A stretch of 64,000 bases of DNA, taken from Chitinivorax sp. PXF-14. GTDB lineage: Bacteria; Pseudomonadota; Gammaproteobacteria; Burkholderiales; SCOH01. A program made the position numbers and the translations under genes. Under the pieces are notes generated by a model, which was given only the letters and a program-made list of their open reading frames with translations, searched no databases and was not told the DNA's origin. Each line of letters opens with the position of its first letter. The first letter of the stretch is position 1. Of this stretch, positions 1-7,484 are shown piece by piece. The stretch spans positions 23,746 through 87,745 of the forward strand of contig NZ_JBFNXJ010000018.1 of the NCBI RefSeq assembly GCF_040812015.1, written 5' to 3'.

Positions 1-428
1 ACGAGGCCGCGATGGAACGCGCGCGGCGCGAACTCGGCGCCGAGGTGGTGGCGCCCGAGGCGATCTACGATGTCGAGGCCGACATCTACGCCCCCTGCGC
101 GCTCGGCGCCACAGTCAACGCGGAGACGCTGACGCGCCTCAAGTGCAAGATCATCGCCGGCGCGGCCAACAACCAGCTGGCGCGCCCCGAGATCGGCGAG
201 CTGCTGCGCGACAAGGGCATGCTCTACGCACCCGATTTCGTCATCAATGCGGGCGGCATCATCAAGGTGTGTTACGACTATCTCGGCAAACCGCTGGCCG
301 AGGTCGACAGCCACGTGCGCCGCATCGAAGACACGCTGGACGAGGTCTTCCAGCGCGCCCGCCGTGATGGCCAGGCGACCAGCGCCGTGGCCGAGCACAT
401 CGCCGAAGCCCGCTTCAAGCGGCGTTGA
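1..428 (+). CDS. Leucine (Glu/Leu/Phe/Val-family) dehydrogenase, C-terminal part
   Basis: C-terminal 140 or so residues of an amino-acid dehydrogenase; the frame is open to the left edge, so the N-terminal catalytic domain lies outside. These enzymes oxidatively deaminate an L-amino acid to its 2-oxo acid using NAD+. Visible are the nucleotide-domain motifs APCALGATVN, IIAGAANNQL and YAPDFVINAGG, which match leucine/valine dehydrogenases better than glutamate dehydrogenases. The internal ATG at 12 is probably not the start because homology-like sequence begins upstream of it. A perfect 10-bp hairpin follows at 435-458. Family call is firm; substrate (Leu versus Phe/Val) is inferred. Confidence 0.88.
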   Translation, partial: EAAMERARRELGAEVVAPEAIYDVEADIYAPCALGATVNAETLTRLKCKIIAGAANNQLARPEIGELLRDKGMLYAPDFVINAGGIIKVCYDYLGKPLAEVDSHVRRIEDTLDEVFQRARRDGQATSAVAEHIAEARFKRR

Positions 429-434
429 GCCAAA

Positions 435-458
435 CGGACGAGGCAGCCGCCTCGTCCG
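435..458 (+). terminator. Perfect hairpin after the dehydrogenase gene
   Basis: A 10-bp perfect GC-rich stem (CGGACGAGGC with its complement) closes a 4-nt loop seven bases after the stop codon. There is no T-run after it, so it may be a weak or Rho-assisted terminator, or an mRNA 3'-end stabiliser. Confidence 0.45.
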
Positions 459-574
459 CCTCTCCCGTGGCATTCCGAATTCGCGCCAGCGTGCTGTCGC
501 GATCGCGCATCGACACGCTCGCAGCCGCGATCTAGCATGCGGGGCAGAACGAAAACACGAGGAGAAACAACATC

Positions 575-1432
575 ATGCAATTCGACCCCGGCCTGCTCCT
601 GCTGTCGCTCGCGCCGATCTTCGTGCTCACCGTGGCATGGGAAGCCTGGTACTGGCACGGCAAGCGCCCAATGTACAGCTGGCGCGACACGCTCTCCAAC
701 GCCAGCCTGGCGCTCATGCACCAGGGCGCCGACGCGCTCGTGCTATGGCTGTTCGTCAAGACCGTCTACACCTGGTGCTACCAGCATGGGCTCAAGGCCA
801 TTCCCGATGCGTGGTGGAGTGTGCCGCTGCTGTTCCTGCTACAGGATTTCCTCTATTACTGGTTCCACCGCGCCAGCCACCGCATCCGCTGGATGTGGGC
901 ATCGCACGTGGTACACCACTCGTCCGAGCGCCTGAATTTCTCGACCGCCTTCCGCCAGAGCCTCACCTACCCGATCTCGGGCATGTGGGTGTTCTGGATC
1001 CCGCTCGCCTGGATCGGTTTCACGCCGGACTGGGTGATCCTGTGCGTCGGCCTGTCGCTCGCCTACCAGTTCTTCGTGCATACCCAGGCGGTCGGCAAGC
1101 TGGGCTGGGTCGAAAAACTCTTCAACACACCCTCGCACCATCGCGTGCATCACGCCAGAAATCCGCAATACATCGACCGCAACTACGCCGGCATCCTGAT
1201 CATCTGGGACAAGCTGTTCGGCAGCTTCGTCGAGGAAACCGAGGCGCCCGTCTACGGCATCGTGCGCCAGATCGACAGCCACAACCCACTGCGCCTGACC
1301 TTCCACGAATGGGGCGACATGCTGCGCGACACCGTGCACGACCGCGATCCGCGCCATCTGTGGATGCCGCCGGAATGGCGGGAGAGTCCGACACCGGGCC
1401 CGCAAGCCCGTTCCGGCGCGGCCTCTGGCTAG
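575..1432 (+). CDS. Sterol desaturase / fatty acid hydroxylase family di-iron membrane protein
   Basis: 285 aa integral membrane oxygenase of the fatty acid hydroxylase superfamily. The three His boxes that bind the di-iron centre are visible: HRASH (98-102), HVVHH (111-115) and HRVHH (189-193). Hydrophobic helices occur near residues 5-22, 50-65, 82-96 and 135-170. Bacterial members hydroxylate or desaturate lipid chains; the actual substrate cannot be read from sequence. The ATG at 575 is preceded by a GAGGAG ribosome site about 12 nt upstream. It stands alone, 146 bp after the dehydrogenase, and its stop is about 110 bp before the ZapB-like gene. Confidence 0.88.
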   Translation: MQFDPGLLLLSLAPIFVLTVAWEAWYWHGKRPMYSWRDTLSNASLALMHQGADALVLWLFVKTVYTWCYQHGLKAIPDAWWSVPLLFLLQDFLYYWFHRASHRIRWMWASHVVHHSSERLNFSTAFRQSLTYPISGMWVFWIPLAWIGFTPDWVILCVGLSLAYQFFVHTQAVGKLGWVEKLFNTPSHHRVHHARNPQYIDRNYAGILIIWDKLFGSFVEETEAPVYGIVRQIDSHNPLRLTFHEWGDMLRDTVHDRDPRHLWMPPEWRESPTPGPQARSGAASG

Positions 1433-1543
1433 GCTACGACGGCCACCCCTGGCCGGCCCGCAGCCACCGGCTGCCGACCGGCCCGGTGGCCGGGCAGGCG
1501 GGCCAGGTTGACGATAGGTCCGGTCGAATCTAGACTTCCGCGC

Positions 1544-1747
1544 ATGAAAACCGAACTCAACGAGCTCGAGGGCAAGATCGCCCAGTTGGCCGAGCTGTGC
1601 CAGCGGCTCCGGCAAGACAACAACGAAATCCGCCAGGCGCTGGTCATGTCGCAAGACGAGAACCGCCGCCTGCAGGACAAGGTGGACGGCGCCAAGGCCC
1701 GCATCCAGACCCTGCTGCAATCGATACCTGAAGGCACGGCCGAATGA
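1544..1747 (+). CDS. ZapB-like short coiled-coil protein (TIGR02449 type)
   Basis: 67 aa, almost entirely one predicted coiled coil (ELEGKIAQLAELCQRL, then DENRRLQDKVDGAK), highly charged and without a signal peptide. Small proteins of this type lie directly upstream of zapA in beta- and gammaproteobacteria and resemble the divisome protein ZapB. The start was set at ATG 1544 rather than an in-frame start at 1508, because the latter adds residues outside the coiled coil. Its stop overlaps the zapA start by 4 bp (ATGA), which implies translational coupling. A role in Z-ring assembly is inferred from context. Confidence 0.75.
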   Translation: MKTELNELEGKIAQLAELCQRLRQDNNEIRQALVMSQDENRRLQDKVDGAKARIQTLLQSIPEGTAE

Positions 1748-2046
1748 AGAATCTCGACGTCACCATCATGGGCCGCGAGTTCCGTATCGCCTGCCCGGAA
1801 GAAGATGAGCCCGTGCTGATGCAGGCGGTCGACATGCTCGACGGCAAGATGCAGGAGATCAAGGACGCCGGCAAGATCATCGGCGTCGACAAGATCGCCA
1901 TCATGGCCGCGCTCAACCTGACCCACGAGCTGCTGAGCACGCGCGTGTCGGGCGGCGACGTCGATCTCGGCGAGTTCAAGCGCAAGGTCGCGCACATGAA
2001 CGAGATGATCGACACCGCGATGCTCGAGCAAAACCGTCTGTTCTAA
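1744..2046 (+). CDS. zapA: Cell division protein ZapA
   Basis: 100 aa ZapA, a Z-ring-associated protein that bundles FtsZ protofilaments in the cytoplasm. The N-terminal domain opens with the typical KNLDVTIMGREFRIACPEEDE. It is followed by a helical dimerisation region (ALNLTHELLS, then a helix ending at LEQNRLF). Length is normal for the family. It is coupled to the preceding ZapB-like gene by a 4-bp overlap and followed at once by a strong intrinsic terminator. The zapA-6S RNA-fau order is a classic proteobacterial arrangement, which supports the call. Confidence 0.93.
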   Translation: MKNLDVTIMGREFRIACPEEDEPVLMQAVDMLDGKMQEIKDAGKIIGVDKIAIMAALNLTHELLSTRVSGGDVDLGEFKRKVAHMNEMIDTAMLEQNRLF

Positions 2047-2066
2047 GCCGCCAGATGGCGAATGGC

Positions 2067-2096
2067 AAGGCCACCCGCGGGTGGCCTTTGTTGTTG
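2067..2096 (+). terminator. Intrinsic terminator after zapA
   Basis: Stem GGCCACCC / GGGTGGCC with a 2-nt GC loop junction, followed by TTTGTTGTT, lies 21 bp after the zapA stop. This is a canonical Rho-independent terminator that would separate the zapA operon from the 6S RNA promoter. Confidence 0.85.
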
Positions 2097-2139
2097 CGGC
2101 CCCCGGCAGGCGCCATGAGGGCGCGCGCGGCGAAAGATT

Positions 2140-2168
2140 TTCACGCGCCAGACTTCCGGTGTTAGAAT
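2140..2168 (+). promoter_or_regulatory. Sigma70-like promoter of 6S RNA
   Basis: TTCACG (2140-2145) and TAGAAT (2163-2168) are spaced by 17 bp and lie 8-9 bp upstream of the inferred 6S RNA 5' end at about 2177. The fit to the sigma70 consensus and the position support it; the transcription start has not been measured. Confidence 0.6.
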
Positions 2169-2176
2169 CGAGCCAA

Positions 2177-2354
2177 GCTCCCTGCGGTGTTCGCCTAGGC
2201 CCTATATTCTTTGAACCAATATAGCTTTGCTGAGGTGGCATATCCCTTGAGCCCTGTTGTGAGCGTCCTCGACGACGCACCTGATGGGCTCGGTTGGTCA
2301 CCCACTTGAACCTCACGGTTCAAGATGCCGGGTCTGACGGCACAGGCGGGGAGC
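2177..2354 (+). ncRNA. ssrS: 6S RNA (ssrS)
   Basis: About 178 nt between zapA and the 5-formyl-THF cyclo-ligase gene, the conserved location of 6S RNA. The ends pair (GCTCCC at 2177-2182 with GGGAGC at 2349-2354) to form the closing stem. Inside are the expected long imperfect rod and the CTTGAACC...GGTTCAAG hairpin (2307-2325) found in many proteobacterial 6S RNAs. 6S RNA mimics an open promoter and sequesters sigma70 RNA polymerase in stationary phase. The call is from structure and synteny; a covariance-model search would settle the exact ends. Confidence 0.85.
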
Positions 2355-2375
2355 CTCTTCCATTCTTTTCCGCGC

Positions 2376-2984
2376 ATGGCACCGACGCCTCCCGCCATTC
2401 AAAAAGCCCAGCTGCGCAAACAATTGCGCCAGGCCCGCGCCAGCCTCTCCCAGCAATACCGCCGCCATGCCGCCGACCGGCTGGTTCGCCACGCCCTGCG
2501 TAGCCGCTTGCTCAAGCGTGGCTCGCGCATTGCCTTCTATGTGCCGATGCCGTCGGAAATCGACCTGCTGCCGTTGATCAACCAGGCACTGTGGATGGGC
2601 TGCGAGTGCTACCTGCCGGTCGTGCCCAAGGGCCAGGGCCGGCGCATGCGTTTCACGCGTATTCATGACAACCACCGCTGGACGCTCAACCGCTACCGCA
2701 TTCCGGAAGTGGCGGCGCCGACCTCACTGCCGGCACAGCGGCTGGACTTGGTGTTCGTCCCTCTGGTCGGCGTCGACCAGCACGGCTACCGGCTCGGCAT
2801 GGGCGGCGGCTATTACGACACGACGCTGGCCTTCCTGCGCCAGCGCAAGGTGTGGCGCCAGCCGCGGCTGATCGGCGCGGCCTATGATTGCCAGCGCGTC
2901 GAGCACGTCCCGCGCGAGCCGTGGGACATGCCGCTCGACGCCCTGCTGAGCGAGAGCGGGCTGCTGCGCTTCGGGCACCGCTGA
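2376..2984 (+). CDS. fau: 5-formyltetrahydrofolate cyclo-ligase
   Basis: 202 aa enzyme that converts 5-formyl-THF plus ATP to 5,10-methenyl-THF, recycling an inhibitory folate. Family features: basic N-terminal helix (KAQLRKQLRQARASL), IAFYVPMPSEID substrate loop, and the C-terminal signature VFVPLVGVDQHGYRLGMGGGYYD. ATG 2376 is chosen because an in-frame start at 2325 would sit inside 6S RNA. It begins 21 nt after 6S RNA and is probably co-transcribed with it, as in the E. coli ssrS-ygfA operon. The E. coli arrangement is linked to biofilm and persistence; no such role can be read here. Confidence 0.93.
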   Translation: MAPTPPAIQKAQLRKQLRQARASLSQQYRRHAADRLVRHALRSRLLKRGSRIAFYVPMPSEIDLLPLINQALWMGCECYLPVVPKGQGRRMRFTRIHDNHRWTLNRYRIPEVAAPTSLPAQRLDLVFVPLVGVDQHGYRLGMGGGYYDTTLAFLRQRKVWRQPRLIGAAYDCQRVEHVPREPWDMPLDALLSESGLLRFGHR

Positions 2985-3131
2985 GCGTCCACGCGGGCCA
3001 GCGACGGGCTCGCGGCCAGCCGTGCGCCGCCACCCATCGCATAGCGCCGATTGAAATAAAAGCTCTACATTTGCCAGCAACATTAGTATTTCATCATGCG
3101 CGCATAATTATTTTCCCCAGGGAAGACCGCC

Positions 3132-4247
3132 ATGCGCTTCGCCATCCCCCTGTTCGCCCTGCTGGCCAGCATGCTGCCGGCCCAGCCGGCCCAGGCCGAC
3201 TCCGGCATCATCACCATCGCCCAGGTTGTGGACCTGTCCGGCCCCAATGGCGACACGGGCAAGGACTTCTGGACCGGCGCCAAGGTCTACTTCGACTCGG
3301 TCAACGCCAAGGGTGGCATCAACGGCCGCCGCATCAACCACGTCTTCCGCGATGACCAGGGTCAGCCGGCGCAGACACTGGCGCTGACCCGGCAGCTGGT
3401 GCAGGAATACAGGCCGGCCGTGCTATTTGGCTACATGGGCGCGGAAGGCATCGAGGCGGTCGCCAAGGATGGCCTGCTGGCACGCGACAATCTGGCGCTG
3501 GTCGGCCCCTATGCCGGCGTGGACAGCCAGGCGGACAGCAATGTCGTGTACCTGCGCGCGAGCCAGGCCGACGAGGCGCGCAAGATCGTGCGCCAGACCC
3601 GCGGCCTCGGCCTGGACCGGCTCGCCATCTACCACGGCAGCGACGACCTCGGCCGCAGCGGCGGGCAGTCGCTCGCAGCCGCGCTGGCCGAAGCCGGGCT
3701 CAGGCCGGTGGCCAATGTGGCCGACATCCGCAGCAACAGCGCCGCCGTCGCACAGCAGATCTTCAAGACACAACCGCAGGCGGTGGTCCTCGCCGCACCG
3801 ACGATCGCCAGCGCCAACTTCATCCGCGAATACCGCAAGCTGTCGCCCGGCACACAATTCTTCGCGCTGTCGTCGATCAACCATCAGACGCTGCTCGAAT
3901 TCCTCGGCAGCCCGAAGGCCGCGCAGGGTGTCGCGGTGACGACACTCGCCCCATCACCATTCAACCCGGTGTCGCCGATCGCACGCGAACACGTGCGCGC
4001 CATGAAGACCTATCGCGACGAAGCACCGTCGTATGCCTCGCTCGAAGGCTATATCGCGGCCAAATACCTGGTCGATGCGCTGAAGAACAGCAAGAGCTCC
4101 GACCCTGCCACGGTGAGCCACGCCATCGCCGCGACGCGCAAGCTCGATCTCGGCGGCTATCTCGTCGAATTCAACGGCAACAGCCGCCGTGGTTCGCGCT
4201 ACATCGACCTGGCCGTGTTCACCGGCAGCGGCACGCTGACCAACTAA
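3132..4247 (+). CDS. ABC transporter substrate-binding protein, branched-chain amino acid (Peripla_BP_6) type
   Basis: 371 aa periplasmic binding protein with a clear Sec signal (MRFAIPLFALLASMLPAQPAQA, cleavage after about residue 22). The mature part opens with IITIAQVVDLSGPNGDTGKD and shows KVYFDSVNAKGGINGRRI, typical of LivJ/LivK-like and urea/amide-binding families. No permease or ATPase gene is adjacent, so it either serves a distant transporter or acts as a sensor partner. An AT-rich stretch at about 3045-3115 probably contains its promoter, and AGGGAAG precedes the ATG. Ligand is unknown. Confidence 0.85.
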   Translation: MRFAIPLFALLASMLPAQPAQADSGIITIAQVVDLSGPNGDTGKDFWTGAKVYFDSVNAKGGINGRRINHVFRDDQGQPAQTLALTRQLVQEYRPAVLFGYMGAEGIEAVAKDGLLARDNLALVGPYAGVDSQADSNVVYLRASQADEARKIVRQTRGLGLDRLAIYHGSDDLGRSGGQSLAAALAEAGLRPVANVADIRSNSAAVAQQIFKTQPQAVVLAAPTIASANFIREYRKLSPGTQFFALSSINHQTLLEFLGSPKAAQGVAVTTLAPSPFNPVSPIAREHVRAMKTYRDEAPSYASLEGYIAAKYLVDALKNSKSSDPATVSHAIAATRKLDLGGYLVEFNGNSRRGSRYIDLAVFTGSGTLTN

Positions 4248-4344
4248 GCGTCACAGATAGGCTGCGCTACAGCACCTGCGTGTCACTGGCAGCAGGCCTG
4301 CGTTTGCGGCAAACTCCGGGCATTCGCATCCGCCTGCCTGCTCC

Positions 4345-5163
4345 GTGACCCGCCTACACCTTCTGCCCCTCCTCTGCCTGGCCGCCCCCGGCCTGGCGCT
4401 GGCCGACCAGCTCCCGCTGTGGGAGGCCGGCGTCGGCGCCGCGCTGTTGACGCTGCCCGACTACCGTGGCGCGGACCAGCAGCGTGGCTACCTGCTGCCG
4501 ATTCCCTATTTCGTCTACCGCGGCGAGCGCCTCAAGGTCGACCGCGAGGCGCTGCGCGGCCTGCTCGCGCGCAGCGAGCGCTGGGAGCTCGAGCTCAGCG
4601 CCAACGGCACGCCGCCCGTCGACAGCAGCCACAATCACGCACGCGAGGGCATGCCGGACCTGCGCCCCACGGTCGAGCTCGGCGGCTCGCTCAAGCTCAA
4701 ACTGTCGCAAGATAAATGGCTCGGCGCCGAGCCGACGCTGACCGTACCGCTGCGCAGCGTATTCACGGTGGAACGCCAGCCACGCGACATCGGCGCGACC
4801 GCCGCGCTGCGCCTGAATCTCGACTGGGACGCCAGCAACGGCTGGAAACGCGCGCTGCAACTGGGCCCGAGCTTTGCCACGCAGCGCTACCACGACTATT
4901 TCTACTCGGTGGCCGACAGTTACGCCACCACCGCACGCCCGGCCTACCACGCCGCAGGCGGCTACGACGGCATGCAGCTCACGCTGTCGACCTCGAAACG
5001 CAGCGGCAAATGGTGGTTCGGTGCCTTTGCGCGAGCCGACGACCTGCACGGCACGCCATTCGCCGACAGCCCGCTGGTGCGGCGCAAGACCACGCCCAGC
5101 GCCGGCTTTGCCATCTCATGGCTGCTCGCCGAGTCGGGCGAGCGGGTGGAAGCGGACGATTAG
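4345..5163 (+). CDS. MipA/OmpV family outer-membrane protein
   Basis: 272 aa with a signal peptide (MTRLHLLPLLCLAAPGLALA). The mature sequence fits a MipA/OmpV beta-barrel, including EAGVGAALLTLPDYRGADQ, YLLPIPYFVYRGERLKVDRE and a terminal strand ending in aromatic/hydrophobic residues. MipA was described as scaffolding murein synthase with lytic transglycosylase, while other members act in antibiotic or nutrient entry, so the function here is open. Translation appears to start at GTG 4345, since no ATG lies near the signal peptide. The stop is 11 bp before the EVE gene, with AGGAGAAG acting as the next ribosome site. Confidence 0.85.
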   Translation: MTRLHLLPLLCLAAPGLALADQLPLWEAGVGAALLTLPDYRGADQQRGYLLPIPYFVYRGERLKVDREALRGLLARSERWELELSANGTPPVDSSHNHAREGMPDLRPTVELGGSLKLKLSQDKWLGAEPTLTVPLRSVFTVERQPRDIGATAALRLNLDWDASNGWKRALQLGPSFATQRYHDYFYSVADSYATTARPAYHAAGGYDGMQLTLSTSKRSGKWWFGAFARADDLHGTPFADSPLVRRKTTPSAGFAISWLLAESGERVEADD

Positions 5164-5174
5164 GAGAAGCAAGC

Positions 5175-5630
5175 ATGCGCTACTGGCTGATGAAATCCGA
5201 ACCCGATGATGTGTCGATCGACGATCTCGCCGCGATGCCGAACCAGACGGTGGCCTGGTACGGCGTGCGCAATTACCAGGCGCGCAATTTCATGCGCGAC
5301 CAGATGGAGGTCGGCGATCTCGTGCTGTTCTACCATTCGAGCTGCCGCGAGCCGGGCATCGTCGGCATCGCACGCGTGAGCCGGAAAGCCTATCCGGACG
5401 AGACGCAGTTCGAGGTCGGCGGCCACTACCACGACCCGAAGTCGAGCCGCGACAAGCCGCGCTGGTTCAACGTCGATGTGCAGCTCACCAGGAAGACCCG
5501 GCTCATGCCGCTGGCCGAGATGCGCCACATCCCGGGGCTCGAGACCATGATGGTATTGCAGCGCGGCAACCGCCTGTCGATCACGCCGGTCGACCCAAAG
5601 CATTGGGCGTTGATCGAGAAACTGCTGTGA
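5175..5630 (+). CDS. EVE domain-containing protein
   Basis: 151-152 aa single-domain protein of the EVE/PUA-like fold (thymocyte nuclear protein 1 family). The hallmark opening RYWLMKSEPDDVSIDDL is followed by WYGVRNYQARNFMRD and DLVLFYHSSCREPGIVGIARV. EVE domains bind modified bases in nucleic acids; the bacterial single-domain role is undefined. The frame extends far upstream, but ATG 5175 with AGGAGAAG eight bases ahead is the only start consistent with the family N-terminus. It is followed by a GNAT gene overlapping by 4 bp (GTGA). Confidence 0.92.
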   Translation: MRYWLMKSEPDDVSIDDLAAMPNQTVAWYGVRNYQARNFMRDQMEVGDLVLFYHSSCREPGIVGIARVSRKAYPDETQFEVGGHYHDPKSSRDKPRWFNVDVQLTRKTRLMPLAEMRHIPGLETMMVLQRGNRLSITPVDPKHWALIEKLL

Positions 5631-6148
5631 GCCGGCTGGCGATCGACCTGCCCGGCTTTGGCTGCCGGCGCCTCGGCAAGCCCGACCTGGCCACGCTGCA
5701 GGCCTTCTACGAGGCCAATCCCGACCATTTCGAACTGTGCGACGACGCGCCGCCCGGCCCGGACTGCGCATGGGAGATTTTTGCGGCCAGCGCGCCAGGC
5801 CACACCGCCGACGAGAAAGCGCTGATCGGGATCTTCGCCGACGCCGCGCTGATCGGCGCCGCCGGGCTGCAGCAGGACTACCCGGTGGAAGGCGTGTGGA
5901 TGCTCGCCTGGTTCATCGTCGACCAGGCCTGGCGTGGACGCGGCCTCGGCCGCAGGCTCGAACGCGCGGTCGGCGAGGCGGTACGGCGCCAGGGCGGCCG
6001 CACGCTGCGCATCGCCGTGGTCGACAACAATCGGCCGGCGCTCGCGTTCTGGCCCCGCCTCGGCTACCGCACGATCGGCCACAAGCCCTGGCTGCGCGGG
6101 GCGATCGAGGACAGCGTCCACATCATGATCAGGGAGTTGCACGAGTGA
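5627..6148 (+). CDS. GNAT family N-acetyltransferase
   Basis: 173 aa acetyl-CoA-dependent acyltransferase. The acetyl-CoA pyrophosphate loop is visible as RGRGLGRRLERAVG (about residues 103-116) after the beta-strand GVWMLAWFIVDQAWRG. The C-terminal strands are TLRIAVVDNNRPALAFWPRLGYRTIG. GTG 5627 overlaps the EVE stop by 4 bp; an in-frame TTG at 5603 is less likely. Substrate is unknown. It lies in a tightly packed run (EVE, GNAT, TauE, GNAT, SDR) that is probably one transcript. Confidence 0.85.
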   Translation: MSRLAIDLPGFGCRRLGKPDLATLQAFYEANPDHFELCDDAPPGPDCAWEIFAASAPGHTADEKALIGIFADAALIGAAGLQQDYPVEGVWMLAWFIVDQAWRGRGLGRRLERAVGEAVRRQGGRTLRIAVVDNNRPALAFWPRLGYRTIGHKPWLRGAIEDSVHIMIRELHE

Positions 6149-6939
6149 TGACGTATTTTCCGCTCTACCTTGCCGTCGGCGCCGGTGCCGGCTTTCTCGC
6201 CGGCCTGCTGGGCGTGGGCGGCGGCCTGGTCATCGTGCCTGCGCTGGTGTTCGCCTTCGAGGCTCAGCATCTGCCGCATGTGCTGCACCTGGCGCTCGGC
6301 ACCTCGCTCGCGAGCATCCTGTTCACCTCGCTGTCGAGCATACGCGGCCACCATGCGCGCGGCGCGGTGAACTGGCGCATCGTCAGGGATGTCACGCCGG
6401 GCATCCTGCTCGGCACCCTAGTCGGCGCCACCATCGTCAGCCAGTTACCGACACGGCCGCTGAAGATATTCTTTACCGCCTTCGTGTTCTACGTCGGCAT
6501 CCAGATGCTGGCCAACGTCAAACCGAAGCCATCCCGCGAGCTGCCCGGCAAGGGCGGCATGTTCGCAGCCGGCAATGTGATCGGCGGGGTGTCGAGTTTT
6601 GTCGGTATCGGCGGCGGCTCGCTGTCGGTGCCGTTCATGAGCTGGTGCAATGTGAAGATCCATGAAGCCATCGGCACCTCGGCCGCGATCGGCTTTCCAA
6701 TCGCGCTGGCGGGCGCCGCCGGCTATGTCGTCAACGGCCTCGCCGTGGGGCGCGATCTGCCAGAATGGACACTCGGCTTCGTCTACCTGCCCGCGCTGGC
6801 CGGTATCGCGGCGATGAGCGTGCTGACCGCCGGCCTCGGCGCCAGGGCGGCGCACCGGTTGCCGGTGGCGGCGCTGAAGAAGACCTTTGCCGTGCTGCTG
6901 CTCGGGATAGGCGCGAAGATGCTGTGGAGCCTGTTCTGA
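6148..6939 (+). CDS. Sulfite exporter TauE/SafE family membrane protein
   Basis: 263 aa polytopic membrane protein with about eight hydrophobic segments. Characteristic glycine-rich repeats are present: GFLAGLLGVGGGLVIVPALV in the first half and NVIGGVSSFVGIGGGSLSVP in the second. TauE/SafE proteins export sulfite, sulfoacetate or other organosulfur anions; the substrate here is not evident. The ATG at 6148 overlaps the preceding stop by 1 bp, with an alternative GTG at 6145. The downstream GNAT gene overlaps its 3' end. Confidence 0.9.
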   Translation: MTYFPLYLAVGAGAGFLAGLLGVGGGLVIVPALVFAFEAQHLPHVLHLALGTSLASILFTSLSSIRGHHARGAVNWRIVRDVTPGILLGTLVGATIVSQLPTRPLKIFFTAFVFYVGIQMLANVKPKPSRELPGKGGMFAAGNVIGGVSSFVGIGGGSLSVPFMSWCNVKIHEAIGTSAAIGFPIALAGAAGYVVNGLAVGRDLPEWTLGFVYLPALAGIAAMSVLTAGLGARAAHRLPVAALKKTFAVLLLGIGAKMLWSLF

Positions 6940-7484
6940 GCCGCTGGCACATCCGGCCCGCCGCACTCGATGATGCGGCCGCCATTGCCGCGGTGCACGC
7001 GCAGAGCTGGCGCGAGACCTACCCGGGCATCGTGCCTGACGCTTATCTGGCGTCGCTCGACGCGGCCCGGCTGCTGCCCGACCGGTGCGAAGTCCTGAAA
7101 CGCGGCGAGACGCTGTGTTTCGTGGCGGTGGTCGAAGGGCGGGTGGTCGGTTTCGCCGATGGCGGCGCGAGCCGCGATGCGGCGCCAGTACACGATGGCG
7201 AGCTGCATGCGCTCTACCTGCTTGCCGCCTGCCACGGCGCGGGCATCGGCCGCGCGCTGCTGCTGACGATGGCCGAGGCGCTGCGGCGGCAAGGCTATCG
7301 CGCGATGCATGCCTGGGCGATCCGCGAGAATCTGCCGGCCCGCCAATTCTACGCAGCGATGGGTGCCACCGCCGGTGCCGAGCAGGCCTTCGAGCTCGGC
7401 GGCACCCTGCTGCACGAAATCCACTACGGCTGGCCGGCGCTTGCGCGGCTGCCAGCCCCCATCCAGACAGGAAACCCGTCATGA
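6924..7484 (+). CDS. GNAT family N-acetyltransferase
   Basis: About 186 aa acetyltransferase. It opens with RWHIRPAALDDAAAIAAVHAQSW, typical of GNATs, and has the acetyl-CoA loop CHGAGIGRALLLTMAEAL and the late motif NLPARQFYAAMGA. The start is uncertain: GTG 6924 overlaps tauE by 16 bp, while CTG 6936 would also fit; no ATG is available. The stop overlaps the SDR start by 4 bp (ATGA), which suggests coupling. Substrate unknown. It may tailor or detoxify small molecules together with the neighbouring exporter and reductase, but that is inference only. Confidence 0.8.
   Translation: MEPVLSRWHIRPAALDDAAAIAAVHAQSWRETYPGIVPDAYLASLDAARLLPDRCEVLKRGETLCFVAVVEGRVVGFADGGASRDAAPVHDGELHALYLLAACHGAGIGRALLLTMAEALRRQGYRAMHAWAIRENLPARQFYAAMGATAGAEQAFELGGTLLHEIHYGWPALARLPAPIQTGNPS

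Noticed and set aside
4716..5174. Upstream extension of the EVE gene
   Set aside because: It overlaps the MipA/OmpV gene and has Arg-rich non-homologous sequence; the real start is at 5175.
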